64,000 nt of DNA, from positions 199,454-263,453 of the forward strand of contig JAQTON010000001.1 in assembly GCA_028713325.1 (NCBI GenBank). Direction: 5' to 3'. The translations under genes and the position numbers were made by a program. This stretch comes from Candidatus Altimarinota bacterium. GTDB taxonomy: Bacteria; Patescibacteriota; Gracilibacteria; BD1-5; UBA2023. The notes below the pieces were generated by a model. That model had not been told where the DNA came from. It ran no database searches and saw nothing but the letters and a program-made list of their open reading frames with translations. Each line of letters begins with the position of its first letter. The first letter of the stretch is position 1. This document shows, one piece after another, positions 11,050 to 21,736 of the stretch.

Positions 11050-12135
11050 CTACAGCTCCATTTTCTCTCCATTCTTCCTCATTATATCCTTTGTCTTTTC
11101 CATAAGAATATACTCGCTGTCGATGCCCCGAAGTTGTCCACTGAGGATTCAAAGTCGATTTTGCAATCTTTCTCCGTTCGCCATCTCCCAGTTCGTATTC
11201 TCGAGCAGAAGTTTGAGCTTTGCTCGGAATATCTTCGTGATTTTATAACGATCTTTTTCTCCTGTTTGATCCATGACAGAGAAATGGACTCGAATATCCG
11301 TCGAAGTATCTGGTTTTTCGAGCTTCAGACCGATGTATCCTTCTTTTGAGAGCTCTTCATCAAGGTATTTCTGCAAGATACCCACATTCATTCTTTTTAC
11401 TTGCGAAAACTTATCATAGAGTGGTTTTTGTTTCTTTTTCTGTTCTGAAATATCCAGTATTCTTCATATATCTTCATATAAATCCACAAACCACTGAAAC
11501 TGTTTCTCTGCTTTTTCCTTTGAGTAGCAAAACCGAGCTCTATCCTTCTCAAACTCAATGTCTAGTTCTTTTGGTGAGGATGACAGATCAATCTCTTCCT
11601 CGTCGTGACAGCGACAATTCTTGCAGAAAATAAAAACATGGAATGAATGTTCTCGAAGTTCTACATAAAGAGCCTCCGAATCAGCTTTGCAATTAGGACA
11701 TTTCTGTATCTTATATTCAATACTTTCTCCATTATCGTATATAGCCTTATATTTCACGCATTTATCACATCGAAACACGAATAATACATGAGTCTCAAGT
11801 TTCTCTTTGATCAGTGTCTTTATAGTCTTAGCGAAAAACCGTGTGGGCTTTCAACATTTATCACAACAAACTTTTTTGGGAATGAGAGTACTTTTGAGTA
11901 ATTCATCCTTCCTCCTATCTGAATCCATCCACCAACCGATTGTTTTTTCTCTATCTCGTCATAAAATCGAGGCTTCTTGTGCAATAAAAAACTGATCGAT
12001 ATTACTTGTAACAAGTCTCTTGCCAACATACTCAGGAGGCTTGTCACGATACTCTTTTTCTATCTTTCTACAAGCATCAACAACTCGGTGATCGTAGAGA
12101 TCCTGGTAATAATACTCTTCTTTTAAGTATCACAT
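11050..12135 (-). CDS. Multi-zinc-ribbon protein, third gene of the Type III R-M operon
   Basis: 361 aa (TGA = Gly), from ATG 12135 to TAG 11050. The central part holds a string of cysteine pairs, CCDKC, CDKC, CPNC and CKNC, which look like two zinc ribbons of the kind used for nucleic-acid binding. The C-terminal half is charged and probably helical. It begins 30 bp after the stop of res and reads in the same direction, so it is probably co-transcribed with mod and res. No standard Type III system needs a third subunit. It may be a regulator or target adaptor, or unrelated cargo. Function not recognised. Confidence 0.6.
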
Positions 12136-12165
12136 AGTAGTGTAATAAGAAAAGATAAATCGAGA

Positions 12166-14430
12166 TTACATTCTCTCCCATCCGCTCATATTATCCACTC
12201 AGTAATCGTCTTGAATGGATCGATAGAATGTGGGATTTGTTTCTCACTCGACTCGGATAAAGCCACAAATAGCCTTTTTTCATTGTGCTTTTAATTCTTC
12301 TGTATATTGAGCAAATGGGACATGTTTTGGACGGTCTTTTTCGAGAGTAAAACCATCTTTTGGATCGAATATACCGATGGTCCCATCTGTATATTGGACA
12401 ACGAAATCAGGAAAGAAATTCTGACTGTCCCCATTGGAATCTTTATAGATAAGGGAAAAGAATAGCTCTGACTTCACTCCGTTTCTATACCACCAGAGAA
12501 TATCTGAACTCTTCTCAAGATATTCCTCGATAAAGAGTTTTTCTCACTTCGAGAGTTTCCCAGTATAAAATGGCTCGAGAATGTTTTTGGTATATTTTAC
12601 TTCTATACTGTCTTCAGGAAATGCCGTAATAGTAGGAATACTCCAATCTCGGGAAATAATCTGAGTTTTCCGCTTGTCCTCAACCTCAGCTCTACGAACA
12701 GGAAGATATATCTCCTTTGCTTTTGTGAGAACATCCATGAAGAATTCCTTGTTTGAGAGAATGAGGCACTGGAAATAATACCGAGACGTTCCACGACCGA
12801 AAAAGTGTTCCTCGAGAGTTATGTAGAGAGCCTCTATAATCGCCTTGTAAGAACGAGCGATATTCGTGAACTGAGGACGAACCTGTTCACGACAAAACAC
12901 ATCGAATGCGAGCTTCACGAGTTCTTCCTCGGTCTTGGTCTCTATGGTTGTATTTGAATAAATCGCTTCGCCCGTATGGTGATCTATATCCACGAGTATT
13001 TTCCCATCAGTGATGAGATTATTTCGGATCATGACATTGTCCGTTTTGACTCACATTTCTTGGAGTTTCTTCATATTTGCAGGAAGCATTGCTATACTGT
13101 TTGAACCAATATGAGAGAGAAATGATTCAGTGAGGATGCGATAAAAAGAGAATCCGAGATCGTTGTACTCTGTACGGCGGAGGAAGGTGCTTGGAAGAGA
13201 GATATTTTCGTACACTTCTTTCCTCTTCGAGAATTTATCCTTGATGAGATTTTTCGCCATCTCGTGTATACCGATTTTCGCCCGTTCGAGATCCGTGTAA
13301 ACATAGGCAACATCGAGAATATGCTCGTTATAGTGCTTTTGTTCTGGCATACGAAGTATTCGTCCAACGGTCTGTATCTCGAAAGTGATAGATCCAATCT
13401 CACGAAACATCACGAGAATCTGTGCTCGGGGACAGTCCCACCCTGTCGCTATCGCCTGTTTGAATATGAGAACTTCTACGGGACTTTCATACGACTCTAT
13501 GCTATCAAGATTTTCTTTCTCATCCGAGAGCCAGATGGCAAGTTTCTTATTTGCGAGACTGATACCAAAATCCGTATCCAAAACCTGTTTTGTACGTTCC
13601 AGCTTGGTTTTATCCAACTCGCTCGTAGTCTTTGATTCACTCGGAAGCTGTATGAGAACCAGTGGTCGAACGCTCGATCCGATTTCTTCATACTTTGCCC
13701 GAAGCTCAGAGGCTTTCTTCAGGGCTTCATCAATAATGAATTTATCTGTCTCGCTCACATCTTTCGTATCTCATAATCCAGGATTGATGAGTACCTCCTT
13801 TTTTATCATCCCTGCTTCGATAACTTCCTCGATTTTCGTCTCTACTTTTGCATCGTAACCGACACTGTCTGGAGTAGCGGATACTTCTATCTGAAGCTTC
13901 GGCTTGATATAGTTCATAATGAGTTCCTGAGCTTTCGGAGTAGCGAGAGATCTATGACTCTCATCGACGATGAGGATAACCTCTCTTCCTGCCTCATGGG
14001 TATTTGCAAGATAGGTGGGGAGATTCTCATCTCGTTCGTTATCTTTCATCGCCAATACTTTCCACTCTCCTGTTGCACGATCGATGGATCGTATGGATTC
14101 CCAATTGATGAAAAGAATCTCATTTTTCTTCAGTTCTCGGTCGGTTATATCTGAAAGCTCAGAGAAATGAAGCGGAGAGCCTGCAAGATTTCGCTCGAAA
14201 CTTCTCTTGGATTGCCGAGAGAGATCATTGACAGAGATCCATACAAGGGCAAATTCTCGATCCTGTGGAGTCTCGGCAAGCCTTCGGAGGTACTCCTGCA
14301 TCATAATCGTCTTCCCACTCCCTGTTGGGGCTTTAAACACGATAGATTTAGCACCTTCATCGGATATGAGTCGGAGAGTAGCGTTAAAAAGCTCCTGTAC
14401 GTGTTTATCTTGGTAATTTTTGAGAATCAT
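12166..14430 (-). CDS. res: Type III restriction enzyme helicase/nuclease subunit
   Basis: 754 aa joined across four TGA codons. The N-terminal SF2 helicase part has Walker A APTGSGKT (residues 34-41), VDESH (Walker B/motif II), SATP (motif III) and QTVGRILRMPE (motif VI). The C-terminal part carries FFPDFVVQY followed by FDPKDG, the PD-(D/E)xK-type nuclease arrangement of Type III Res proteins. The start ATG lies 12 bp after the methyltransferase stop, so the two are translationally close. Res cuts DNA only in complex with Mod, after ATP-driven communication between head-to-head sites. All core motifs are present, so the enzyme looks intact. Confidence 0.85.
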
Positions 14431-14442
14431 AAAAGAGAAAGA

Positions 14443-16185
14443 TTAAAAGCCAAAAATCTTTTTGTAGGTTTCGAGTATCTCATCGGGGATAGTTTCGATA
14501 CGGAGTCTGTTGGAGAAATGAGCAAGTTCTTCCTGAAAAATCTCCATCCCCATAGAAAAGATATATGCAACGATAGGTTTAGTGGTGGTATCTGCAAGCT
14601 TTTGAAGCTTGATTATCTCATAGGGATGATACAGAACCGCAAGGATAGCTTCCTTGCTTTCAAAGACCTGAAAATATTCGTTTTCATTTTCAACCTGAAG
14701 GCGATTAAAACACGACTCTCGTATCTGAAGCATCTCGGTGCATCTTCCCATGAATTTTTTGCGAAGATCATCAATGGATTTTTCCATGCCAATAAAATCC
14801 GTTCGATAATAGCGGAGGTTTGCAGGAATCCCTGGAACATCTCCGTATCCCTGAATAACATTATGGATGCGAGGATAGGTCACCTCCTCGGCTATCTTGT
14901 TTTCATTGTTGGTACAGAGGATGAATTGTCTGTTTCATCCATCTTCTTTGTTAAGTTCAAGAACAGCGTGTCAGGTGGTTCAGGATCAGGCGAAGAAGTC
15001 GAGGATGACAGCATTTTCCTTATTGTGTATAACCGCCTTTATGCAGTCTTCCACAGCGTAGAGTGATTTTGGAAATGGAAATTTGTCAGAAATAATTTTG
15101 CTCAGTAGTTTCGATCAATAAATATTCGCATAATATTTCTTATCATCCCAAACTGTTCGATATGTAAATTCACTTTTTCTTCTCATTATTACATACTCTC
15201 AATCAATCTCTTTAACAAAAAGTTGATTCAAATTTTCTTGGACGCTATTTCTACTGAAAACCCATTTTCGCTCAATTCAATGACTGTCAATAGGATATAT
15301 GTAAATTTCTCCATTTGACTTGATTATATTTCCAGACTGAGGATGGAACTCTATATCACAAACGTCTCAAACTCAGATTATTTGACTATCTTTTATGATA
15401 ATTGGATAAAAACAAGTTTTGGCTAGTTTTCTTGCCGATGTTCATCCCCAGTCTCTCAGGGGAGATACTAAATCCTTTTCTCTTATGGTACTACCAATAG
15501 ATTTTGTTCAACTTGGATATACAAAATAAGCAAATTCATGAGTATAAGAAAAATTCTTTCACTGAACTCCTGCAGGATTGTGAACTATTACGATACTGTC
15601 TATGTCATAATCAGTGAATATTTCCCTCAGAAGTAATCATAATGTTGCATGTTCATTTTCATCTATTGTACATATTAAAACTCATGTTTCTTTTAGTAAC
15701 TTTTTGGCCAAAAGAAGCCTTTTGTTCATCATACATAGCCATTTGCTATGGCGGAAAGTATCATTATTATCAACATAGTCGTTGTTATATTTCCAATCCC
15801 TAGAACCAGTATTATATGGAGGATCTATGTAGATTACGTCTACTTTCTTCTCGTGTGTATATGCAAGTACCGAGAGAGCATGATAATTATCTCATTCGAT
15901 AAGAATATTAGTGGGCCCGTTCGGATTTTCATTAATAGATTTTGTCTCATCTCCTATAAGGACTGGGAGTTCAGTTCTGCATCGTTCGACAACATCCTCC
16001 AGTTTGTCCTCCCAGACAAGACCATAACGTTTTGATTTCTTGAGTTTTTTTAGTTCATCTTCGAGATCTTTGATTTTTCGTATGTATACTGATTGTTTCT
16101 CAGCTTTCATAGACTCTATGAAAGACTTGAGATGATCTACTGTTTGTCATTGGATCTGATAGGTAGATTGTAGATTTTGGGACAT
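14443..16185 (-). CDS. mod: Type III DNA-methyltransferase (Mod) subunit
   Basis: 580 aa with about 16 TGA codons read as Gly. The motif order DPPYNTG (residue 121 on) then FFAGSGTTG (397-405) is that of beta-class N6-adenine methyltransferases such as Type III Mod. All three glycines GxGxxG in the SAM-binding motif after FFA are TGA codons, which is strong evidence for the code. A coiled-coil-like N-terminus (residues 20-60) precedes the catalytic part; residues 160-370 would contain the target-recognition domain. Mod methylates the recognition site and supplies specificity to Res, encoded 12 bp downstream. Its ATG directly abuts the T-run of a hairpin terminator, suggesting controlled expression. 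Confidence 0.88.
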
Positions 16186-16215
16186 AAAAAGGCGTCTTAT
16201 GGAAATAAGAACGCC
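16186..16215 (-). terminator. Terminator-like hairpin abutting the mod start codon
   Basis: On the minus strand GGCGTTCTTAT and ATAAGACGCC form a stem with a TTCC loop, followed by TTTTT and then immediately ATG of mod. This position allows either transcription attenuation or occlusion of the ribosome-binding region. Confidence 0.6.
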
Positions 16216-16238
16216 GAAATCTTTGTGATTTAGTAGTC

Positions 16239-16400
16239 AGTTAGCACAACAAAAGCGAACAGCATATGCGCCTTGGCCGTGCTAACTAAACCGTTTTTCT
16301 GTGTGTATCGAAATACGAACAGATGGACTTACCATATGCTGTTCGCAATAGCTTCGATACACACAAAATGTGTACACAAAAAAATCGGGGTTTAGTTAGC
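16239..16400. promoter_or_regulatory. Interlaced inverted repeats between mod and the 456-aa gene
   Basis: Four perfect arm pairs lie in 162 bp: 16255-16268 with 16333-16346 (14 bp), 16300-16312 with 16353-16365 (13 bp), 16281-16292 with 16389-16400 (12 bp) and 16239-16247 with 16279-16287 (9 bp). On the minus (mod-sense) strand the arms occur in the order C D E D' C' E' F, so E-E' pairing is incompatible with C-C'/D-D', and F competes with C for C'. This fits an RNA switch ahead of the terminator at 16186-16215. No CDS is visible at 16216-16538. Confidence 0.65.
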
Positions 16401-16480
16401 CCGAGTACTATATATAAAAACAGATTGAATGCAAGATTCTTTTGATTTTAAGGCAAAAAAGATGGTAGATCGGAAAAGTC

Positions 16481-16507
16481 TTGCATTAAAGTGAAAGAGG
16501 ATATAAT
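16481..16507 (+). promoter_or_regulatory. Promoter of the 456-aa orphan gene
   Basis: TTGCAT (16481-16486) and a perfect TATAAT (16502-16507), spacer 15 bp, or 16 bp if CTTGCA is taken as the -35 box. The start codon is 31 bp downstream of the -10 box. Confidence 0.5.
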
Positions 16508-16538
16508 CGAGACATATTACTATGAAAATTAAAACATT

Positions 16539-17909
16539 ATGCTATTTAAACGTCCAAAAACAGAGTGTAAATTTAAACTGTATGAGGAGTATATCCCCGT
16601 AATACTGGATGTGGAGAACACAAAAGATAGAGATCTTTCGGACTATGAGGCGGTCTGGTATGAGATACTTCTCGATCCTATTTATTTTTGGTATTTAATG
16701 ATGATTCTTGAACTATATGAGGAGGATGAAGAAACTATAGAATTTTCATTGTCGCGTATAGGTGAAATTGGCAACTACGCTAAGACGGTAAACTCAAATG
16801 ATAATAAGGTAATAGAAAACAATGATTTAAAAGACTGGGATATCTGATGAGGAACATATGATATGATTCTTTTTCGTTTAATATATTTATCTGGAGCATT
16901 TCTTGCTTTTGATATAAAGTCAATAGAATTGATAGGGACGGCGAGTGAAATAGCAAAAGATATAATGAAAAAATCGTTAGTTTCAGGTGGAGAAAAGAGT
17001 GATATTGAGCTTGAATGGATATATTATATACTTTGAGTACTTAGATGAATAGAAGATAAACAATTCGATAAGTATTATAAAGTTAGATCTGTTCACGATT
17101 ACAAAAAAGCAAAAGAAAATAGCCTTAGTACACTCGATTCCTATACCATTTTTTCGAAAATCACTTGAGACAATAGGGATAAGAATGACTTTTGGGAAAT
17201 AATAAGTTTTTTATGAGAATATATGAAAGTGACTCTTGAGGTAGATAAAAAAAATATGGGTCAGCTTAGGGAATTTATAGATACCTCAGTTGAAGATATT
17301 ATGGATATGTCTCTCGATATACACTTTCTTCTCCGGAAATTTATCAAAATAGCGAAAGAATCAGAAATCATTGGATGGACGGTATTTATACCATTTTCAA
17401 AATGTATAGAAGCAGACTTTCCACTTTTGCAATTCATTTACTATCTTCAGAAGAATGAATGAGGTCACCTTATCTCATGGAACATAGAAGGAGATGTATG
17501 GGCAATATGAATTGGTGACCCAATAATTTCGCGTGCCTTGGGCATTAAAGGCTCTGATGATGATAAAATCGATACCTCTGAACTTATTTATAATGAAACA
17601 AAGGAACTTCTTTACTTTAAAAAGAAGCCTCTTCATCTTGGGGAAATGAATGAGACATTTGTAAAAGAATTTTTTGATTTATCTTTTGATCAAGATGCCG
17701 GTCTTAGTATAGAAGAACTTGTGGAGAGGTTGGAGCCAAATATTGAAAGTTTTACTCCTGAAAAAATCAAACAAGCTAAGAAGAGATTAAGTTATGATAG
17801 GGTTGATCTTTTGAATATAAAGATAACAAAACTTACATGACTCCCTAAATGTTTCAAGGTTATAAATAGTAAGATTAAGCTCTTGTTCCAAATTTCGGTC
17901 GAAAAATAG
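16539..17909 (+). CDS. Orphan 456-aa cytoplasmic protein of the element
   Basis: The frame runs from ATG 16539 to TAG 17907-17909 and is interrupted by about ten TGA codons, all read as Gly; four fragments seen with the standard code join exactly in one frame. The protein is acidic and helical, with stretches such as ILELYEEDEETIEFSLSRIGEIG and a Leu-rich middle, but has no signal peptide or long membrane span. I recognise no domain. It is divergent from the mod operon and shares the structured region 16186-16400 with it. It has its own promoter and a terminator at 17971-18008, so it is a separate transcription unit. It could be regulatory or a further defence cargo gene. Confidence 0.65.
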
Positions 17910-17970
17910 TCGAAAAGCAATCGAATCATATCGAATTTGAGGGATAATTATAGACAAATCAGCATTACAT

Positions 17971-18008
17971 TAGGCTTTATCACTGCGCGGTGGTAAAGCC
18001 TATTTTTT
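17971..18008 (+). terminator. Terminator after the 456-aa gene
   Basis: Stem TAGGCTTTA / TAAAGCCTA extended by TCAC/GTGG, loop TGCGCG, followed by TTTTTT. It separates the orphan gene from the replication module. Confidence 0.75.
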
Positions 18009-18023
18009 AATATCAAAATTACT

Positions 18024-18257
18024 ATGTCTAATTATTACTCTACAAGCGATCTCAACCTCGCTTCTGCCATTATTGTCTCTTGATACCAACTCAGTCATAT
18101 CCAGAAGGATAAAGGGAAGGGGTTGTTCTTCTTTGAACCATCCCATAAACTTGCGAAATTCACCGAAGATTACTTTCTTTGAAAGATTCGGCTCGATCCG
18201 ATGGAATATTCCGGTGCTATAAAAACACTGAAGAATTATCTCTATAACACTCCATAG
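18024..18257 (+). CDS. DUF5659-like small protein
   Basis: 77 aa, two TGA read as Gly. The opening YYSTSDLNLASAIIVSGYQL and the later FFFEPSHKLAKFTEDYF resemble the small DUF5659 proteins found in plasmids, phages and integrated elements of candidate-phyla bacteria. I made this link from memory of the family pattern, so it is tentative. It is the first gene of the replication module, followed after 4 bp by another small ORF and then by the primase-helicase. The function of the family is unknown; its constant position next to replication genes suggests a role in copy control or in template handling. Confidence 0.55.
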
Positions 18258-18261
18258 AACT

Positions 18262-18393
18262 ATGCTAACCCAGGACGAGGTGGTGTGATATCAGATGATA
18301 TACAAGAAGATTTACGGGGTAGAAATACCCAAAAGCGAAGCATACGAGCAAGGATTGAAACTTATCACTCTGCTTGAAGCTATTTTAAAATAA
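18262..18393 (+). CDS. Small hypothetical protein (43 aa)
   Basis: MLTQDEVVGYQMIYKKIYG and so on, with one TGA-Gly. It lies 4 bp after the DUF5659-like gene and 19 bp before the primase, in the same direction. The pattern YQMIYKKIYGVEIPKSEAYEQGLKLITLLEAI looks like one or two amphipathic helices. Small proteins of this shape accompany primases in many mobile elements, but no homologue is recognised. Coding is supported by tight packing and codon pattern rather than by a motif. Confidence 0.45.
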
Positions 18394-18412
18394 CCACTAA
18401 CTATAAATTTTT

Positions 18413-20545
18413 ATGAAAATTACTATTACAGAATATCTTTCCTCCAAAGGAATACAATTCTCAACTGCTTGAAAAGAACTTACTACACATTGTATTTTTA
18501 ATGACTGTGATGGAAATAGTCATGGGAAGGAAGCACACCTCTATATAGATAGTGAAACTGGATGTTATCAATGTAAAAAATGTCTGGAGCAGGGGAATAT
18601 CATCACGCTTATGAAACACTTCTGAGATGATCCGAAAGAGTATGAGATCGAAGGATATAATTCTCCCGAAAAAAAGGAATTAATTGACACGATAAAAAAG
18701 AGCATAACTATAACGGAAAAAGATGTAGAAAAATATCATAAGGCTCTTTCTACCAATATTCGAAATTACCTTAATGATCGAGGTATTTCAAACGAGACAA
18801 TCTCTGAGAGAAAGATTGGATATGGAAGCTTCTATGGGGCTAATTGGATTGTTATTCCGATTCGAGATTGTGATGGAAGTCTTCTCTTCTTTAAGCTTCG
18901 GAGAGATCCGTCAAAGCAAGAATGAAATAAATATATGTTTTTCCCAATTGGGGCCAGCGCGGTCCTTTACGGTTCGGAAAACCTATCGAATGGCGATGAT
19001 AGTATCGTTATCTGTGAAGGAGAATTCGATCAGATGATGCTTTTGCAACATGGAGTAACAGCAGTGACATCCACGGCATGAGCTGGTACATTTAAATCCG
19101 AATGGCTGGATGGATTCTGAAACTTCCAGAAAGTATATATTGCCTTCGATAATGATGATTCTGGAAAGAAGTGATCCGAGAGACTTTCTGGTATGATAAA
19201 GGCTCGTTATCCAGAAAAGGAAGTATATCTGACTTGCATTCCTGAGTCTTATGGAAAGGATATCACCGATTATTTCCAGAAAAAATGAACGGTCGATGAT
19301 CTCATGGGATTATATAGTGAGAGTGCTCGGGGTATAGATGTATCAAAATTCCCATCTTTAAAGTGAGAAGACATAATACAACTTTTGTGACTGACTATTA
19401 AGCATGATGACATAAACAAACTTGTTGTATTTCTTGCGATGCTCTCGGCATATACAGAGGATGCTCAGATAAATATTCTTCTCAATGCGCCATCCTCCTC
19501 GGGGAAGTCCTATATTCCTCTTGAGATAGCAAAACTCTTTCCAGAAGAAAGTGTAATGAAACTCCTTTATGTCTCTCAGAGTGCCTTCTTTCACGAGAAT
19601 GGAGAGTATGATAAAGAAAAGAATGAAAAACATATTCGCTTGGATCGGAAGATTATCATATTTATCGACCAACCAAGAACCGAACTTCTCGCAAGATTCC
19701 GCCCGCTTCTCTCTCACGATGAAAAAGTGATGATTTGCAAAATCACAGATAAGACATGACAATGAGGGAATAAGACTAAGAATATCGTGATTCATGGGTA
19801 TCCTGTAGCTATATTTTGTACCGCATCTACTGGACTCGATGAACAGGAAGCTACCCGTTTCTTATTACTCTCCCCAGAAACTCACAGTGAGAAGATTCAT
19901 GATACGATTCATTCGAAAATACAATCTGAATCCATAGAGAGCGAGTACCTCGAATCCATAGAAAATAATCCCGAAAGATTGCTCTTTAAGGAACGGATAG
20001 AGATGATAAAAGATGCCCGAATAGAATACATACGAATATCGAACTCTGATGAAGTGGAAAGACGTTTTTTGGAAGATAAAAAGTATCTCAAGCCAAGACA
20101 TCAAAGAGATGTGTGAAGATTTATGTCATTCATAAAAACATTCGCTCTTCTTAATCTCCCACATCGAAAGCGGGTTGGTAGTACTCTTTATACGGAGAAA
20201 GAAGATCTTGAGGAAGCCTGGAAAATATGGGAAAGTCTTGCGCCAGGTCAGGAGTATAATATCTCGCCCTATGCTATGCAGATTTACAAGGATGTATTTA
20301 TTCCGGCATACAAAGAATTCAATCAATCGAGAAAGATAGAGAAAGACCCTTTTGATAATGATGAATTAAAATGAGTTCCCCGCAGGTATATTCTCAAGAA
20401 ACATTCGGAAATATACGGTCGACCTCTCTCTGATGCTACTTGGAGACAAGAGATAGAGCCAACACTCGAGAATGCAGGGCTTATTACCAAGGAAACGATT
20501 GGGAAAACAATCTGTCTAAGCCCTGTTGAAGAGATGGAGATATAG
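18413..20545 (+). CDS. Mobile-element primase fused to a P-loop ATPase/helicase domain
   Basis: 710 aa joined across about 18 TGA codons. Domain order: an N-terminal CHC2-like zinc finger (residues about 24-62, HCIFNDCDG then CYQCKKC); a TOPRIM domain with VICEGEFDQ (catalytic Glu) near residue 200 and AFDNDDSGKKG (metal-binding Asp) near 245; then an ATPase domain with Walker A NAPSSSGKS near residue 360 and FIDQP as Walker B. This is the layout of primase-helicases of phages and plasmids, which lay down primers and unwind DNA at the element's own origin. It gives the element a replication capacity independent of host DnaG/DnaB. It is followed after 48 bp by an orphan gene. Confidence 0.75.
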
Positions 20546-20593
20546 TGAACAACATCGGGGTATAAATTTCATTATCATTAACTATATCATTTT

Positions 20594-21265
20594 ATGTCAA
20601 AGAAGATCAAAAAAGAGGTTATTCCAAAAGATAACAAAAAAGCTCTTATACTATCAGATCGAGCAAAGGAAGTAATCCAAAAACTGAAAGATCCGAGTGA
20701 ATTGAAAAGGATTATACAAAGCTATGGAAAATTTCCTGTAACACCAGAAGAAGGATATAAGAAATGAGCAGAACTACTGACAAAGTCTTTAGAATGAGGA
20801 AAACTTACAGAAGAAGAGAACAAGGAATTTACAAATATTGTTTTAGGAACAAACATTACCAAGAATCATCGTATGCTCTGAGAGGTTTCAATGGAAAACC
20901 AAGATAGAATGGCGACCATAGAAATGGCTGAAGATCTCATAGAAGAGTATGATTGTAAGACTACATCAGAACGGTCCTTATGTGAAATGGTAGTCAGTAG
21001 CTATGCGCAAGTATTAAAAATCAATCGCAAGATGAATAGCACTATAAATGCGGGTGAGTATCTATCCCATGAAAGAACTGCATATATTGGCGTTTTAAGT
21101 AAAGAGTTGGAAAGGGCAAATAGAAGTTATCTTTGTGCACTTAATACTCTTCGAGAGCTGAAGTCCCCGAACCTCAATATCCACATCAAAACCAAGACCG
21201 CTATTATCGGAACGAACCAACAATTTAATAATAATCTTCCTCCAAATGAAATCATTGCAGGTTAA
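20594..21265 (+). CDS. Hypothetical helical protein of the replication module
   Basis: 223 aa (three TGA = Gly) from ATG 20594. It is Lys/Glu-rich, predicted mainly helical, with a possible coiled coil around residues 140-185 (ERANRSYLCALNTLRELKSP) and no membrane span. The C-terminal HIKTKTAIIGTNQQFNNNLPP is a flexible tail. Its last 20 bp overlap the start of the following zinc-ribbon gene, which suggests coupled translation. No family recognised. The position between a primase and a recombinase suggests a role in packaging, replication or recombination control. Confidence 0.6.
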
Positions 21266-21575
21266 TTATTTCGGAAAAAATATAGTCCTTGAAAACTGTA
21301 AGAAAGTTAACATGAAGGATCTTCTAAAAACTGTTAAGGAACGCCTTAAGTATGAGCTTATGAGTGTTGAGGTGGAAGGGATAACTTTTATACAAACGAA
21401 GACAAATTATTGAGGCATACGATACTGGTTCTCGTGTCCAAAATGTGAGAGAAAAATTTCTGTACTCTATGAGAATCCAGCTACCCATACTCTCGAATGC
21501 AGGCTTTGTATCGGACTCAAGTACAAAAAACAGAGATTTAAGGGAATGATTGAAGAAAAGATTGGAAATCTTTAG
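21246..21575 (+). CDS. Small zinc-ribbon protein
   Basis: 109 aa, one TGA-Gly (NYGGIRYWF). It carries CPKC (near residue 66) and CRLC (near residue 91), a C4 zinc ribbon within a YWFSCPKCERKISVLY context that resembles DNA-binding ribbons of small transposon and phage proteins. The start ATG 21246 overlaps the previous gene by 20 bp; an internal ATG at about 21312 is an alternative. It is the last gene before the recombinase leader, so it may take part in recombination or in its regulation. Confidence 0.6.
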
Positions 21576-21590
21576 ATAAATCCATATAGT

Positions 21591-21716
21591 GTCCGTGCCA
21601 ACCTTTTACTATTGCAACCTTTTGAATCCAGAAATGGGTGATTGTCCGCTACATAGCATCTTCAAAAGATTGTTTATGTGGTAAAAGGTTTGGCGACCGG
21701 ACGATCACCCATTTTT
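21591..21716 (+). promoter_or_regulatory. Attenuator-like leader of the serine recombinase gene
   Basis: Two long arm pairs alternate in the order A B A' B'. A (GCCAACCTTTTAC, 21597-21609, extended upstream by GTCCG) pairs with 21681-21702. B (21632-21648) pairs with B' (21698-21714), which is followed by TTTTT and the start region. A' and B' share CGGAC (21698-21702), so the two pairings exclude each other: B-B' is a terminator and A-A' would be the antiterminator. An inner CTACATA/TATGTGG pair is also present. Confidence 0.65.
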
Positions 21717-21736
21717 ATATGCTTAAAATTATTACT

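Noticed and set aside
16239-16400. A CRISPR array or iteron origin
   Set aside because: The repeats are inverted and each occurs only twice; there are no regularly spaced direct repeats. An origin role is not excluded but not supported.
18774-19037. An 87-codon frame inside the primase gene
   Set aside because: Out of frame with the primase TOPRIM domain, which explains this DNA.
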